Positions 17,419-26,405 are shown, numbered from the stretch's first letter. The stretch is 64,000 nt of DNA from JBGRQA01 sp041725895 (GCA_041725895.1 JBGRQA010000014.1:84439-148438), one strand, 5' to 3'. Numbers and translations: made by a program. Notes: generated by a model not told the origin, from the sequence alone.

Positions 17419-18318
17419 CTATTTTTGCTCTATAATTTTTTTGTACTTGGAAATATTGGCCGGATCAACCTCGCTAAGAATGTTGTACACTCTCGTTTTT
17501 TCATCATTAAACGACTCCTTGAAGATATTGACCAACTCATCGGCCTTAGCATCAAAGAATAACTGTAGAATAAAAGCTCCTGGTTTTGCACGGTGAGCCT
17601 TCTGAAGTAGGCGAAGACTTTCAGCAATCTCAGCTCTTCCCTCGGTCACACGGTCGGCCATCCGATCGAGTCCCAATCGATGATAACGATACATACATTC
17701 CCTAACAGGACTATAAGCGCTATTCTGAATGTTTTCCACCAGCCAATACCGATTCTTTCGATCCTCATAAGCCTTCCATCCCTTCTCCGCAGCATTCTGC
17801 ATTTTATTGACGATGGATTCGGCTTTTCCAAAGTACACGCTCCCTCCCTCCATAGAATAGGAATCGTAATCCAATCCCAAAATCACATATACATAGTAAG
17901 CCAAAAGGGAGGTCAAGTTGGATTGCGGTGAACTTTCATTGAACTCCAGTGATTCATACTCGCCGTATCGGAATTGAATATCATCATCCTTAAAATTCAA
18001 CAGCACCGAATTATAGGACGAATTGAATATGGGGCGTCGGGCCTGAATCTGCATACTCCCCTTAAATTCATCGGCAGAAAGTTGCTCCTTCAGGTTAATC
18101 AAAATATTGCATTCGATTTTTTCATCATAGCTAAACTTATGGTCGGTCCAAACCCGCTTATTGATAAATTCATAGATGGCCGTTTGCATATTCCTAAAAA
18201 CCTGAGTATTGGTCCCTTGGATTTGCTGGCTGTTCACCTGCACATTGCAATTCAGTTCCTGGGCCAAAAGAGTTTGACCCCAAATCAGTATCGATAGAAT
18301 AATCAGGAGCTTTCGCAT
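17419..18318 (-). CDS. DUF4835 family periplasmic protein
   Basis: A 299-residue secreted protein. The N-terminus MRKLLIILSILIWGQTLLAQ is a clean signal peptide cleaved after AQ, which decides the ATG at 18318 over an upstream TTG. The mature protein begins ELNCNVQVNSQQIQGTN, characteristic of the DUF4835 family found next to coaBC and recN throughout Bacteroidota. No enzyme motif is visible. It probably works in the periplasm or at the outer membrane; function unknown. It sits 57 bp after coaBC and 81 bp before recN on the same strand. Confidence 0.85.
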   Translation of the reverse strand: MRKLLIILSILIWGQTLLAQELNCNVQVNSQQIQGTNTQVFRNMQTAIYEFINKRVWTDHKFSYDEKIECNILINLKEQLSADEFKGSMQIQARRPIFNSSYNSVLLNFKDDDIQFRYGEYESLEFNESSPQSNLTSLLAYYVYVILGLDYDSYSMEGGSVYFGKAESIVNKMQNAAEKGWKAYEDRKNRYWLVENIQNSAYSPVRECMYRYHRLGLDRMADRVTEGRAEIAESLRLLQKAHRAKPGAFILQLFFDAKADELVNIFKESFNDEKTRVYNILSEVDPANISKYKKIIEQK

Positions 18319-18375
18319 AGACAAAAAAATTGAATTCCCCCTAAAGTTATAAATTAAAACAATAGCTATGTAAAA

Positions 18376-19581
18376 TTAACTTTGATAAAAGGAGCTAATT
18401 TCCCTCACAATATCTTTTGCAACCTCCTTCTTTGGCTTCAAATCAAAGGAAAGAATATCCCCCTCACCCTTTACAATCGAAATCTTGTTGGTGTCGTGCT
18501 GAAAACCTGCCCCTTCATCATTCAGGGAGTTTAGAACAATGAAATCAAGGTTTTTCTTCTGCAATTTCAAAAGAGCATTGGTCTGCTCATTGTTTGTTTC
18601 CAAGGCAAAACCAACCAAAAGCTGACCAGCCTTTTTCATTCCACCCAATTCAGCAGCAATATCGCGAGTCGGTTTCAATTCTACAGAATAATTCTCCTTT
18701 CCGCGCTTCACCTTCATTTCTTCCGGATTCACAGGAGTAAAATCAGCAACAGCAGCAGACATCACTGCTCCATCACAATCTGGAAAAACATCGCAGGCAG
18801 CCTGATACATTTCCTCAGCAGAAACCACATCAATTCGTTGAATATTGGAATGCTGAATCTGCATTGAGGTGGGACCGGAGATCAAAACAACATCTGCACC
18901 TTGTTCCGCCAATTCCTCTGCTATGGCATACCCCATTTTACCAGAGGAAAAATTTCCAATAAAACGTACGGGATCAAGTTTCTCGTAAGTTGGACCTGCC
19001 GTTATAAGAATCTTCCTATTGCTCAGGATTTTTTTTTTTGAATCGAAAAACTCGATCAGCTTTTTGGTGATTATTTCCGGTTCTTCCATCCTTCCTTTGC
19101 CATACAATCCACTGGCCAATTCACCACTGGAAGGCTCTATAAAAGTATCTCCATAGGACTTAAGAATCTCCATATTTCGAAGAGTGGCAGGATGCCTAAA
19201 CATATCCAAATCCATTGCCGGAGCATGAACAATAGGACATTTGGCCGACAGATAAGTAGTTAAAAGCAAATTATCACAGATTCCGTGAGCCATCTTAGCC
19301 ATAGTATTGGCCGTTGTTGGAGCAATGAGCATTACGTCAGCCCAAATTCCCAAATCCACATGACTATTCCACGCACCATCGTCGTGCTTAAAAAAGTCAC
19401 TTAAGACAGTATTTTTAGATAGGGTAGCCAAGGTCACCGGAGAAATAAACTCCTTACCATATGGGGTCATTATAACCTTAACAGTAGCCCCTTCTTTCAC
19501 CAAACATCGTACCAATGTAGCTGCTTTATATGCCGCTATACTTGCAGTAACGCCTAAAATAATATTTTTCCCTTTTAACAT
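18376..19581 (-). CDS. coaBC: bifunctional phosphopantothenoylcysteine decarboxylase / phosphopantothenate-cysteine ligase
   Basis: A 401-residue two-domain enzyme of coenzyme A synthesis. The N-terminal flavin decarboxylase (CoaC, 1-185) shows the start GKNIILGVTASIAAYKA, the catalytic His in SHVDLG near 70, and APAMDLDMFRHPA near 121. The C-terminal ligase (CoaB) shows ILITAGPTYEKLDPVRFIGN near 190 with the SSGKMGYAIAEE helix and the VMSAAVADFTP motif near 280. ATG 19581 is used; a TTG two codons upstream is less likely. It lies in the recN-DUF4835-coaBC-rpoZ-bamD run. Confidence 0.95.
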   Translation of the reverse strand: MLKGKNIILGVTASIAAYKAATLVRCLVKEGATVKVIMTPYGKEFISPVTLATLSKNTVLSDFFKHDDGAWNSHVDLGIWADVMLIAPTTANTMAKMAHGICDNLLLTTYLSAKCPIVHAPAMDLDMFRHPATLRNMEILKSYGDTFIEPSSGELASGLYGKGRMEEPEIITKKLIEFFDSKKKILSNRKILITAGPTYEKLDPVRFIGNFSSGKMGYAIAEELAEQGADVVLISGPTSMQIQHSNIQRIDVVSAEEMYQAACDVFPDCDGAVMSAAVADFTPVNPEEMKVKRGKENYSVELKPTRDIAAELGGMKKAGQLLVGFALETNNEQTNALLKLQKKNLDFIVLNSLNDEGAGFQHDTNKISIVKGEGDILSFDLKPKKEVAKDIVREISSFYQS

Positions 19582-19599
19582 AACCAAATACTTAAAAAT

Positions 19600-19630
19600 A
19601 AAAGTTCCCCTTTTACCAAGGGGAACTTTT
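19600..19630 (-). terminator. hairpin between rpoZ and coaBC
   Basis: Perfect 11-bp stem AAAAGTTCCCC (19600-19610) / GGGGAACTTTT (19620-19630). On the minus strand TTTT is followed by ATTTTTAAG. It follows the rpoZ stop by 15 bp and may be a partial terminator inside the gene series, since coaBC starts only 19 bp further on. Confidence 0.6.
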
Positions 19631-19645
19631 CAATACTAATCAAGA

Positions 19646-19981
19646 TTAGTTATTCTCTTTTTTTTCTTTTGCCGGATTTCTATAATAGATCTCACCCTCA
19701 ATAAACTCTTGCACTGCAATTAAAGTAGATTTAGGCAATCGCTCATAGTACTTTGAGATCTCGATCTGCTCACGATTCTCAAAAACTTCTTCCAGGTTAT
19801 CGGTAAAAGAAGCAAATTCCTGCAGCTTCTTATTCAACTCTTCTTTAAGCTCAACTGCGATTTGATTCGACCGCTTGGCCATAATCATTACAGATTCGTA
19901 CACATTCCCCACGTCCTTACTGAGTTCACTCATATTACGTGTGATGGTGTTACCTGCTGCATTTGTCTTTTTGTAATCCAT
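19646..19981 (-). CDS. rpoZ: RNA polymerase omega subunit, Bacteroidota type
   Basis: A 111-residue acidic/helical protein starting MDYKKTNAAGNTITRNMSELSKDVGNVYESVMIMAKRSNQI. This is the divergent omega (Rpb6-like) subunit of Bacteroidota RNA polymerase, which assists folding and stability of the beta' subunit. The omega core is the segment VYESVMIMAKRSNQIAVELKEEL at about 27-49, equivalent to the conserved 'ANRARQL' helix of other omega proteins. It lies between bamD and coaBC, the position it usually has in this phylum. Confidence 0.85.
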   Translation of the reverse strand: MDYKKTNAAGNTITRNMSELSKDVGNVYESVMIMAKRSNQIAVELKEELNKKLQEFASFTDNLEEVFENREQIEISKYYERLPKSTLIAVQEFIEGEIYYRNPAKEKKENN

Positions 19982-20004
19982 ACTAACTGCGAATTAGATC
20001 TATT

Positions 20005-20811
20005 TTAATTTTTACTACTCTTAAATTTACTCAAATATTTCTCAATTCCCTCAAACATTTTTTCCGCTTCTCTCTTGTGCTCACTTTTTGGGTACTCAGC
20101 AATAAAAGCATAATACTCTTCCTGAGCCAGATTATAGCGTTCTCTTTGCTTCTTAATAACACTATGCAAAGCCAATTCATATCGCGATTTCAGTAGCATA
20201 AACATCAACTCCTCACGATAAGTTGATCCGGGATAATCCTTAATACTATTTTGCAGTGCAATAATAGCCGCTTTGAATTTTTCACGAATAAAATAGTTAC
20301 TCGCACTCAAATAGGACTTATAAACAAGCTTATCCTGCATCTCATCAATATACCCATTGCATTTCTCTACACGGGTACTATTAGGATACCTATTAATATA
20401 CAATTGGAAAGCATCTATCGCATCCGAAGTACTGGTCTGATCCAAACGTGGATTTGGAGAATCCATATAGTAGCAATAAGCACTCATATAAAGACACTCC
20501 TCTGTGTAGGCACTCTCCGGAAAAGTCTTTATCAGGTTACGGAAATAGTACCCTGCCTGTATATAGTCTCTCTGCCCATATGCGCAAAACGCGGTGTAAT
20601 AACTTATCGTTTCAGCTTTACTGGTTCCTCTAAATATAGGTAACAATTCCTCAAACAAAGTGGCGGCCTTGGTAAACTCCTCGGCTTTATAATACTCAAT
20701 TGCCTTTTTGTATTTAAGGTTATAATCGTTACTTTTTAAGAGTTTTTGATAATCGCTACAACCAGTTAAAAGCAGCGTTACTACGGTAATAAGCAGGAAG
20801 ATTTTTCTCAT
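20005..20811 (-). CDS. bamD: outer membrane assembly lipoprotein BamD (YfiO)
   Basis: A 268-residue lipoprotein of the beta-barrel assembly complex. The signal has lipobox LLLTGC (Cys18). The mature part is made of tetratricopeptide-like helix pairs, for example YKKAIEYYKAEEFTKAATLFEELLP near 34-58 and ETISYYTAFCAYGQRDYIQAGYYFRNLIKTFPES near 65-100, with proline-spaced repeats (YPNS, YPGS, YPKS) that mark the ends of the repeats. It anchors to the inner face of the outer membrane and contacts BamA. It is the first gene of the bamD-rpoZ-coaBC run. Confidence 0.92.
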   Translation of the reverse strand: MRKIFLLITVVTLLLTGCSDYQKLLKSNDYNLKYKKAIEYYKAEEFTKAATLFEELLPIFRGTSKAETISYYTAFCAYGQRDYIQAGYYFRNLIKTFPESAYTEECLYMSAYCYYMDSPNPRLDQTSTSDAIDAFQLYINRYPNSTRVEKCNGYIDEMQDKLVYKSYLSASNYFIREKFKAAIIALQNSIKDYPGSTYREELMFMLLKSRYELALHSVIKKQRERYNLAQEEYYAFIAEYPKSEHKREAEKMFEGIEKYLSKFKSSKN

Positions 20812-20980
20812 ATTAACGACGTATCCATTTTTTTTGCATTGTGCAAAGATAATCTTTTCCTTTGAATTTACCGCAGCTTCTGCCCCTTAATAATACAATT
20901 ATTTAATATCTATTGGTTTAAAATCAAAAAAGCTTACATTTGCAGGGTTGATCGAATATAACTCAAAAAAAACATAAATC

Positions 20981-22231
20981 GTGGATATTTTTGATAAAAT
21001 AAAAACCCAGAAAGGAAATATCGGACAATACGCAAAACAAGCTCATGGATATTTCGCCTTCCCAAAACTGGAAGGAGAAATCAATTCTCGTATGAAATTC
21101 CGTGGTAAAGAAGTATTAACCTGGAGTTTGAACAACTACATTGGCTTGGCCAACCACCCTGAAGTAAGAAAAGCAGATGCTGAAGCGGCAGAGAAATGGG
21201 GTTTGGCTTATCCTATGGGAGCTCGTATGATGTCAGGGCAAACCAGCCTTCACGAAGAACTGGAAGCTCAGTTAGCAGACTTTGTTGGCAAACCTGATGC
21301 ATTCCTTTTGAACTTTGGGTATCAAGGTATGGTGTCCATCATTGATGCAATGGTGGGTCGTCATGATGTAATTGTTTACGATTCAGAGTCTCATGCATGT
21401 ATCATGGATGGTTTAAGACTTCACCCAGGTAAACGTTTTGTTTATCCTCACAATGATATGGACAACCTGCGCAAGGAGCTGGAACGTGCAACCAAATGGA
21501 CTGAAAAGACAGGTGGTGGTATTCTGGTTATTACCGAAGGTGTATTCGGTATGGCTGGCGACTTGGGTAAATTGGATGAAATCGCAGCCATGAAAGATGA
21601 TTTCAACTTCCGTTTATTAGTAGACGATGCTCATGGATTTGGTGTAATGGGGAAAAACGGTGCCGGTACTATCGAACATTTCGGTGTTGAAGATAAGGTA
21701 GACCTTCACTTTAGTACTTTCGCAAAAGCAATGGCTGGTATTGGTGCATTTATCGCTTGTAGCGAGGAAGTAGGTACTTACTTGAGATATACAATGAGAT
21801 CTCAGATCTTTGCAAAATCTCTTCCAATGCCAATCGTAGAAGGTTCTTTGAAACGTCTGGAGATGTTGAAGAGTATGCCTGAACTTAGAGAAAAACTTTG
21901 GACTGTTTCCGAAGCTCTTCAAAAAGGTTTAAAAGAAGCAGGTTTGAACATCGGTTGCACCGAGTCTCCTGTTACTCCTGTATACCTATCAGGTAGTGTG
22001 GCTGAAGGAACTCAGGTTACTATGGATTTGCGTGAAAATTACAACATTTTCTGCTCTATCGTAGTATATCCTGTAATTCCTAAAGGACAACTTTTACTTC
22101 GCTTGATTCCTACAGCTATGCATACCCTGGAGGATGTTGAATACACAGTAAGTGCTTTCAAAGAAGTTGCTCAAAAATTGAAAGATGGGAAATACAGCAA
22201 CGAGAAATTTGCTGATATCTTCAACCAGTAA
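20981..22231 (+). CDS. PLP-dependent alpha-oxoamine synthase (serine palmitoyltransferase / cysteate acyltransferase type)
   Basis: A 416-residue aminotransferase-fold enzyme that condenses an acyl thioester with an amino acid. LLVDDAHGFGVMG at 212-224 holds the cofactor-binding Asp and His, and HFSTFAKAMAGIGAFIA contains the Schiff-base lysine, Lys249. The start is GTG 20981. The sequence has the longer N-terminus (residues 1-50) and the PMGARMMSGQTSLHEELE segment typical of a Bacteroidota group distinct from 8-amino-7-oxononanoate synthase. Members make either 3-ketosphinganine from serine or the capnine precursor of sulfonolipids from cysteate. I recall close resemblance to the Flavobacterium cysteate acyltransferase but cannot compute it. 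There is no biotin gene nearby, which argues against bioF. Confidence 0.8.
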   Translation: MDIFDKIKTQKGNIGQYAKQAHGYFAFPKLEGEINSRMKFRGKEVLTWSLNNYIGLANHPEVRKADAEAAEKWGLAYPMGARMMSGQTSLHEELEAQLADFVGKPDAFLLNFGYQGMVSIIDAMVGRHDVIVYDSESHACIMDGLRLHPGKRFVYPHNDMDNLRKELERATKWTEKTGGGILVITEGVFGMAGDLGKLDEIAAMKDDFNFRLLVDDAHGFGVMGKNGAGTIEHFGVEDKVDLHFSTFAKAMAGIGAFIACSEEVGTYLRYTMRSQIFAKSLPMPIVEGSLKRLEMLKSMPELREKLWTVSEALQKGLKEAGLNIGCTESPVTPVYLSGSVAEGTQVTMDLRENYNIFCSIVVYPVIPKGQLLLRLIPTAMHTLEDVEYTVSAFKEVAQKLKDGKYSNEKFADIFNQ

Positions 22232-22254
22232 TCTTTCAATATAATAAGATATGG

Positions 22255-22282
22255 AAAGCTGTCCTATTGGGCAGCTTTTTTT
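22255..22282 (+). terminator. terminator of the alpha-oxoamine synthase gene
   Basis: AGCTGTCC (22257-22264) pairs with GGGCAGCT (22269-22276), one G-U pair, followed by TTTTTTT. It starts 24 bp after the stop codon. Confidence 0.8.
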
Positions 22283-22290
22283 ATGGGTAC

Positions 22291-22325
22291 AAAAAAAGTC
22301 CTGTTCCAAAGAAAACAGGACTTTT
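22291..22325 (-). terminator. terminator of trxB
   Basis: Perfect 12-bp stem AAAAGTCCTGTT (22294-22305) / AACAGGACTTTT (22314-22325); the minus strand continues with T-runs. It lies 21 bp after the trxB stop and back to back with the terminator of the convergent gene. Confidence 0.85.
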
Positions 22326-22346
22326 ATTATATATCTTCTGGCTACA

Positions 22347-23351
22347 TTAGGCTTCTTTCTCTCCAAGGAAACGTTCTGCATCCATAGCGGCCATACAGCC
22401 GGAACCAGCAGAAGTAATTGCCTGACGGTAGTGAGGATCTTTCAAGTCACCACATGCAAATACACCAGGCACATTTGTACGAGTTGTATTCGATTCTGTC
22501 AACACATATCCCTGCTCATCTGTTTTTACAAAATCAGCAAACACCTTGGAGTTAGGAGTATGCCCAATAGCCACAAAGTAACCATCAATCTTAATATCTA
22601 CTTCCTCCTCGTTGGCTTCCCCTAGATGTTTCACCAATTTGGCACCCTCTACAACACCATCACCATACAGTTCTTTGGTATTATGCTCGAATAAAACCTC
22701 AATATTTTCGGTCTTAAAAACACGATCCTGCATTGCTTTGGAAGCACGCATGTAAGGCTTACGAACAACCAGATACACCTTATTGCACAAACCAGCCAAA
22801 TAGGTAGCCTCTTCTGCGGCTGTATCGCCACCTCCAACTACTGCTACATCTTTGCCTCTGTAGAAGAATCCATCACAGGTTGCACAGGCAGAAACTCCCG
22901 ATCCCATATATTTGCTTTCAGTTGGAAAACCCAGGTACTTTGCAGCAGCACCAGTAGCAAGAATCACAGTCTCTGCTTCAATTACCTTCTTCTCATCCAC
23001 TACAACTTTGTGAGGATAGGATGAAAAATCAACAGAAGTAACAAGTCCCCAACGACAATCGGTTCCAAAACGTTCGGCCTGCTTCTTCAGGTCAGCCATC
23101 ATTTCAGGACCAGTAACTCCTTGAGGATACCCAGGAAAATTATCCACCTCCGTTGTGGTTGTCAGCTGTCCTCCGGGTTGCAATCCTTCAATAACTACAG
23201 GATTCAAATTCGCTCTGGCGGCATAAATGGCAGCGGTATATCCTGCCGGTCCTGATCCTACAATCAGACATTTTACCTTTTCCACCTCTCCCTCAGAGGT
23301 CTTCTTTTCAGTATTGGTCTCGTCTAGATTCATTGGTTTAAAGAGTTCCAT
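22347..23351 (-). CDS. trxB: thioredoxin reductase
   Basis: A 334-residue NADPH- and FAD-dependent disulfide reductase that keeps thioredoxin reduced. FAD-binding GSGPAG is at 32-37, the redox-active pair is Cys156-x-x-Cys159 (ACATCDG), NADPH-binding GGGDTAAEEA near 174, and the second FAD motif GVFACGDLKDPHYRQ near 298. It carries a charged extension of about 22 residues before the flavin fold (NLDETNTEKKTSEGEVEKVK); Met7 is an alternative start. Single-gene unit, convergent with the oxoamine synthase gene. Confidence 0.95.
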   Translation of the reverse strand: MELFKPMNLDETNTEKKTSEGEVEKVKCLIVGSGPAGYTAAIYAARANLNPVVIEGLQPGGQLTTTTEVDNFPGYPQGVTGPEMMADLKKQAERFGTDCRWGLVTSVDFSSYPHKVVVDEKKVIEAETVILATGAAAKYLGFPTESKYMGSGVSACATCDGFFYRGKDVAVVGGGDTAAEEATYLAGLCNKVYLVVRKPYMRASKAMQDRVFKTENIEVLFEHNTKELYGDGVVEGAKLVKHLGEANEEEVDIKIDGYFVAIGHTPNSKVFADFVKTDEQGYVLTESNTTRTNVPGVFACGDLKDPHYRQAITSAGSGCMAAMDAERFLGEKEA

Positions 23352-23668
23352 ATTGTATTTAATTATACCAGTTCAAAATAATAAATGATGAGTAGCAAAG
23401 CTATAAAATATCTAAATAATTACAAATGCTAATAAGCAAGCCTTCATCATTAATTTCTATGCCATCTTCAACAAAACAAATGACCATCCATATAATTTAA
23501 AGTTAAAAAAAAAGTCTCAAAACAACCAACCACTTTAAAGAACTAATTTCAAACAAATTCGCCTAAACATGGGCTATTCAGAAAAAAATAACAAGTCCAC
23601 TCAGTACATTATTTTGTGAAATATATTTTGTGTTTTCAAAAATCAACCTTATATTTGCCAACGCAATT

Positions 23669-23742
23669 CGGGATGTGGCGCAGTCCGGTAGCGTACTTGC
23701 ATGGGGTGCAAGGGGTCGCAGGTTCAAATCCTGTCATCCCGA
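23669..23742 (+). tRNA. tRNA-Pro (anticodon GGG)
   Basis: A complete 74-nt cloverleaf. The acceptor stem CGGGATG (23669-23675) pairs perfectly with CATCCCG (23735-23741), discriminator A. The D stem is GCGC/GCGT, the anticodon stem CTTGC/GCAAG encloses loop ATGGGGT with anticodon GGG at 23703-23705 and G37 as expected for tRNA-Pro, and the T arm GCAGG/CCTGT holds TTCAAAT. No CCA is encoded. It reads CCC and CCU codons. Confidence 0.95.
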
Positions 23743-24061
23743 CGAATTGTTAAGGAAGATTCTGTTTGAGTCTTCCTTTTTTTGTGCCCTCCTTTTCCCA
23801 AAAAACAATCGGAACCAATTCATGGAAAAAGCATAATATTCTACATCAGAATACTTCATTTCTCCAAATCAACCATTACCAACAATAGAATCATCCACCA
23901 GATTCTCAAACCTGCTGATTACTCTCTTTGATTCCCTTCTGCACTTTATCAGATGATAGATCCAGCGGAATTGTTGGGGAGGAAAAATTAGGTTCTATAT
24001 AGATTATAGTGGGTGCTTTTCGGATCCCGCAACAGCTACACTCAGATTTGACAGGGACCTC

Positions 24062-24141
24062 CTCCGTACCTGGTTCGTATCATCTCCGTATCAAGTCCGT
24101 ATAAATACGACTTTGATACGGAGGAAGTACGGAGATAGTAC
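24062..24141. repeat. imperfect inverted-repeat cluster of CTCCGTAtC motifs
   Basis: In the 560-bp gene-free stretch between the tRNA and the PUL, the motif CTCCGTA(TC) or a close variant occurs at 24062, 24084 and 24095 on plus and at 24114-24123 and 24128-24134 on minus (TTGATACGGAG, GTACGGAG). The two halves can fold on each other around AAATAC at 24103. The copies are unevenly spaced, so this is not a CRISPR. The rest of 23743-24240 shows no gene. Confidence 0.55.
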
Positions 24142-24240
24142 AGGGAAAAAATACGGGAAAACAGGATGATTCAGGTAGCATCATTTTCCACTATATCTTT
24201 GATGATCTCTAAGACTGAAGACAGGAGGCTTTAAAAACAA

Positions 24241-24284
24241 AATGGTGCAGTTTGTATCCCATCAGGAAATACCACTGCACCATT
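24241..24284 (-). terminator. terminator closing the polysaccharide utilisation locus
   Basis: AATGGTGCAG (24241-24250) pairs perfectly with CTGCACCATT (24275-24284), with inner pairing GTAT/ATAC. The minus strand continues TTGTTTTTAAAG. It lies 21 bp after the stop of the GH97 gene, the last gene of the locus. Confidence 0.75.
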
Positions 24285-24305
24285 CTCATAGCTTATTTTA
24301 AGATT

Positions 24306-26405
24306 CTAAAGAGCCTTTATGGAAATGGCGAACCCTCCTCCGGGAGCACAATATTGAGATAACCTGGATTTATTGGTTACCACCCTTTTTTTAATTTGAT
24401 AGGCCTTAGGGTTTTCTTTATAGTGGGCATCCTTTCGATCACCATAGATCGTTGCCACATACTTTTTACACGGGGTTAAAAAATCAAACTTGATCTTTGA
24501 TGTACGGCCATTCTCATCATTGGTACTGCCAACGTACCAGTTGTCTGCCCCTTTTTCTTTCCGTGCATAGGTAATAAAATCGCCCGGTTCGGCTTCCAAT
24601 ACTTTCGTATCATCCCAGTCTACAGGCACATCCTCTATAAATTGAAATGCATCCAGGTACTTTTTATAGGTTTCTGGAAAGTCGGCCGCCATTTGAAGCG
24701 GACTATACATTGTTACATACAAGGCCAACTGGCGAGCAATGGTACTGGCCACATGGGATTTATTATTGGGATTGTACTGACTGATATCCGTTTCGAAGAT
24801 CCCCGGAGTATAATCCATAGGTCCACCAATGAGGCGTGTAAAAGGCAGGATGGTGGTATGGTCCGGTGTATTGCCTCCAAAAGATGCAAATTCAGTACCG
24901 CGGGCGGACTCGTTCCCGATCAGGTTAGGATAAGTACGGCACAATCCAGTGGGACGAACGGCCTCGTGTGCATTAACCATGATCTTGTACTTACCAGCCT
25001 TTTTTATCGCATACAAATAATGATTCACCATCCATTGTCCATAATGAGTTTCCCCTCTTGGAATGATATCGCCAACATACCCACTTTTCACAGCCTTGTA
25101 TCCATTATCTACCATAAATTGATAGGCTCTATCCATGTGCCTTTCGTAATTGCGAACAGAACCTGAAGTTTCATGATGCATGATCAGCTGTACCCCTTTA
25201 CTTTTTGCGTAATCTCTAAGCTCCTCTACATCAAAATCCGGATAGGGAGTTACAAAATCAAAAACGTAGTCTTTGGTTTTTCCAAACCAATCTTCCCATC
25301 CTTCATTCCAACCTTCAACTAAAACAGCATCAAAATTATGCTTTGAAGCAAAGTCAATATACTCTTTCACATGTTCCGTAGTAGCACCATGCGATCCATT
25401 AGGAGTAGTTTTTGAATAATCCGTCTCACCCAATTTCACACTAGGTAGATTAGTATAAGACCAGGAACTTTTTCCGGTAATCATCTCCCACCATACCCCA
25501 ACGTATTTAATCGGTTTGATCCACGATACATCTTCATAAACACAAGGTTCATTAAGGTTCAGAGTGATATTCGACAATAGTATATCTCCCGCATTGTCAC
25601 TGGCGATTACAGTTCTCCAGGGGGTATGGCAGGGTGCCTGCATATACCCCTTATCGCCCCTTGCATCTGGAGTTAAGAAGGATTCAAAAACGAAATTCTT
25701 GTCATCAAGATTAAGATGCATACACGAATAATCAACCAAAGCCGCCTCGTGCAAATTGATGTACAAGCCATCATCTGTCTTCATCATCAATGACGTTTGA
25801 ACGCCGGTTTCGGAAAATGATGATTGAGAAAGATTAGAGGTTCTGGCTTTTCTTATGAAGCTGCTTATTTCTGATAATTTCGATTTGGTATAACGATACT
25901 CCTGGGTATCGAAATCGCCCGGTATCCAAAATGCAGTATGGTCACCGGTCATGGCAAACTGCGTTTTCTCTTCTTTTATAACAAAATAGTTCAAATTTTC
26001 TTGCTCCGGGAACTCATATCTAAACCCCAATCCATCATCAAACAGTCGAAAACGAATCCGCAGCTTACGCTGAGTACTCTCCTGAGTAAGAGTCACCAAC
26101 ATTTCGTTATAATGATTCCGAATTTCTTTGACTTCTCCCCAAACAGGTTTCCAGGTCTCATCAAAAGTGCTTTCCTCAACAGCTGCAACCGTAAATCCAT
26201 TCAATAAGGATTCTTCACCTTTCAATTCAAATCCTAATCGACTCTCTTTTACAACCGCTTTTTCTTTATAGTTTAATTTATAAATCGGCACCCCCTGATT
26301 CAATTCAAAACAAAGCGTGAAGTTTCCATTAGGAGAATTTATTTCCTGAGCGATCAAGCTTATTGCAAACAGTAAAAATGCAATTGAGAGTATACTTTTC
26401 TTCAT
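24306..26405 (-). CDS. GH97 glycoside hydrolase, SusB-like alpha-glucosidase type
   Basis: A 699-residue periplasmic enzyme with signal peptide MKKSILSIAFLLFAISLIAQ. The N-terminal GH97 beta-domain (about 22-280) leads into a TIM barrel (DFASKHNFDAVLVEGWNEGWEDWF near 351-374) and a small C-terminal domain. Three glutamates, E412 (MHHETSG), E481 (NAHEAVRPTGL) and E505 (ARGTEF), have the same mutual spacing (69 and 24) as E439, E508 and E532 of SusB as I recall them, which are the bases and acid of inverting alpha-glucosidases; retaining alpha-galactosidases of the family differ there. So an alpha-glucoside substrate is predicted. It is the last gene of the locus, 219 bp after the first GH3 gene's stop. 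Confidence 0.9.
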   Translation of the reverse strand: MKKSILSIAFLLFAISLIAQEINSPNGNFTLCFELNQGVPIYKLNYKEKAVVKESRLGFELKGEESLLNGFTVAAVEESTFDETWKPVWGEVKEIRNHYNEMLVTLTQESTQRKLRIRFRLFDDGLGFRYEFPEQENLNYFVIKEEKTQFAMTGDHTAFWIPGDFDTQEYRYTKSKLSEISSFIRKARTSNLSQSSFSETGVQTSLMMKTDDGLYINLHEAALVDYSCMHLNLDDKNFVFESFLTPDARGDKGYMQAPCHTPWRTVIASDNAGDILLSNITLNLNEPCVYEDVSWIKPIKYVGVWWEMITGKSSWSYTNLPSVKLGETDYSKTTPNGSHGATTEHVKEYIDFASKHNFDAVLVEGWNEGWEDWFGKTKDYVFDFVTPYPDFDVEELRDYAKSKGVQLIMHHETSGSVRNYERHMDRAYQFMVDNGYKAVKSGYVGDIIPRGETHYGQWMVNHYLYAIKKAGKYKIMVNAHEAVRPTGLCRTYPNLIGNESARGTEFASFGGNTPDHTTILPFTRLIGGPMDYTPGIFETDISQYNPNNKSHVASTIARQLALYVTMYSPLQMAADFPETYKKYLDAFQFIEDVPVDWDDTKVLEAEPGDFITYARKEKGADNWYVGSTNDENGRTSKIKFDFLTPCKKYVATIYGDRKDAHYKENPKAYQIKKRVVTNKSRLSQYCAPGGGFAISIKAL

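Noticed and set aside
23669..23836. Protein of 68 residues covering the tRNA gene
   Set aside because: It runs through a complete tRNA-Pro cloverleaf; the reading frame is incidental.
24062..24141. Possible CRISPR array
   Set aside because: Motif copies are short, in both orientations and unevenly spaced, with no constant-length spacers and no cas genes in the window.
24306..26405. Calling the GH97 an alpha-galactosidase because of the gal operon in the window
   Set aside because: Its glutamate spacing fits the inverting alpha-glucosidase branch, and the gal genes are 30 kb away with a separate regulator.
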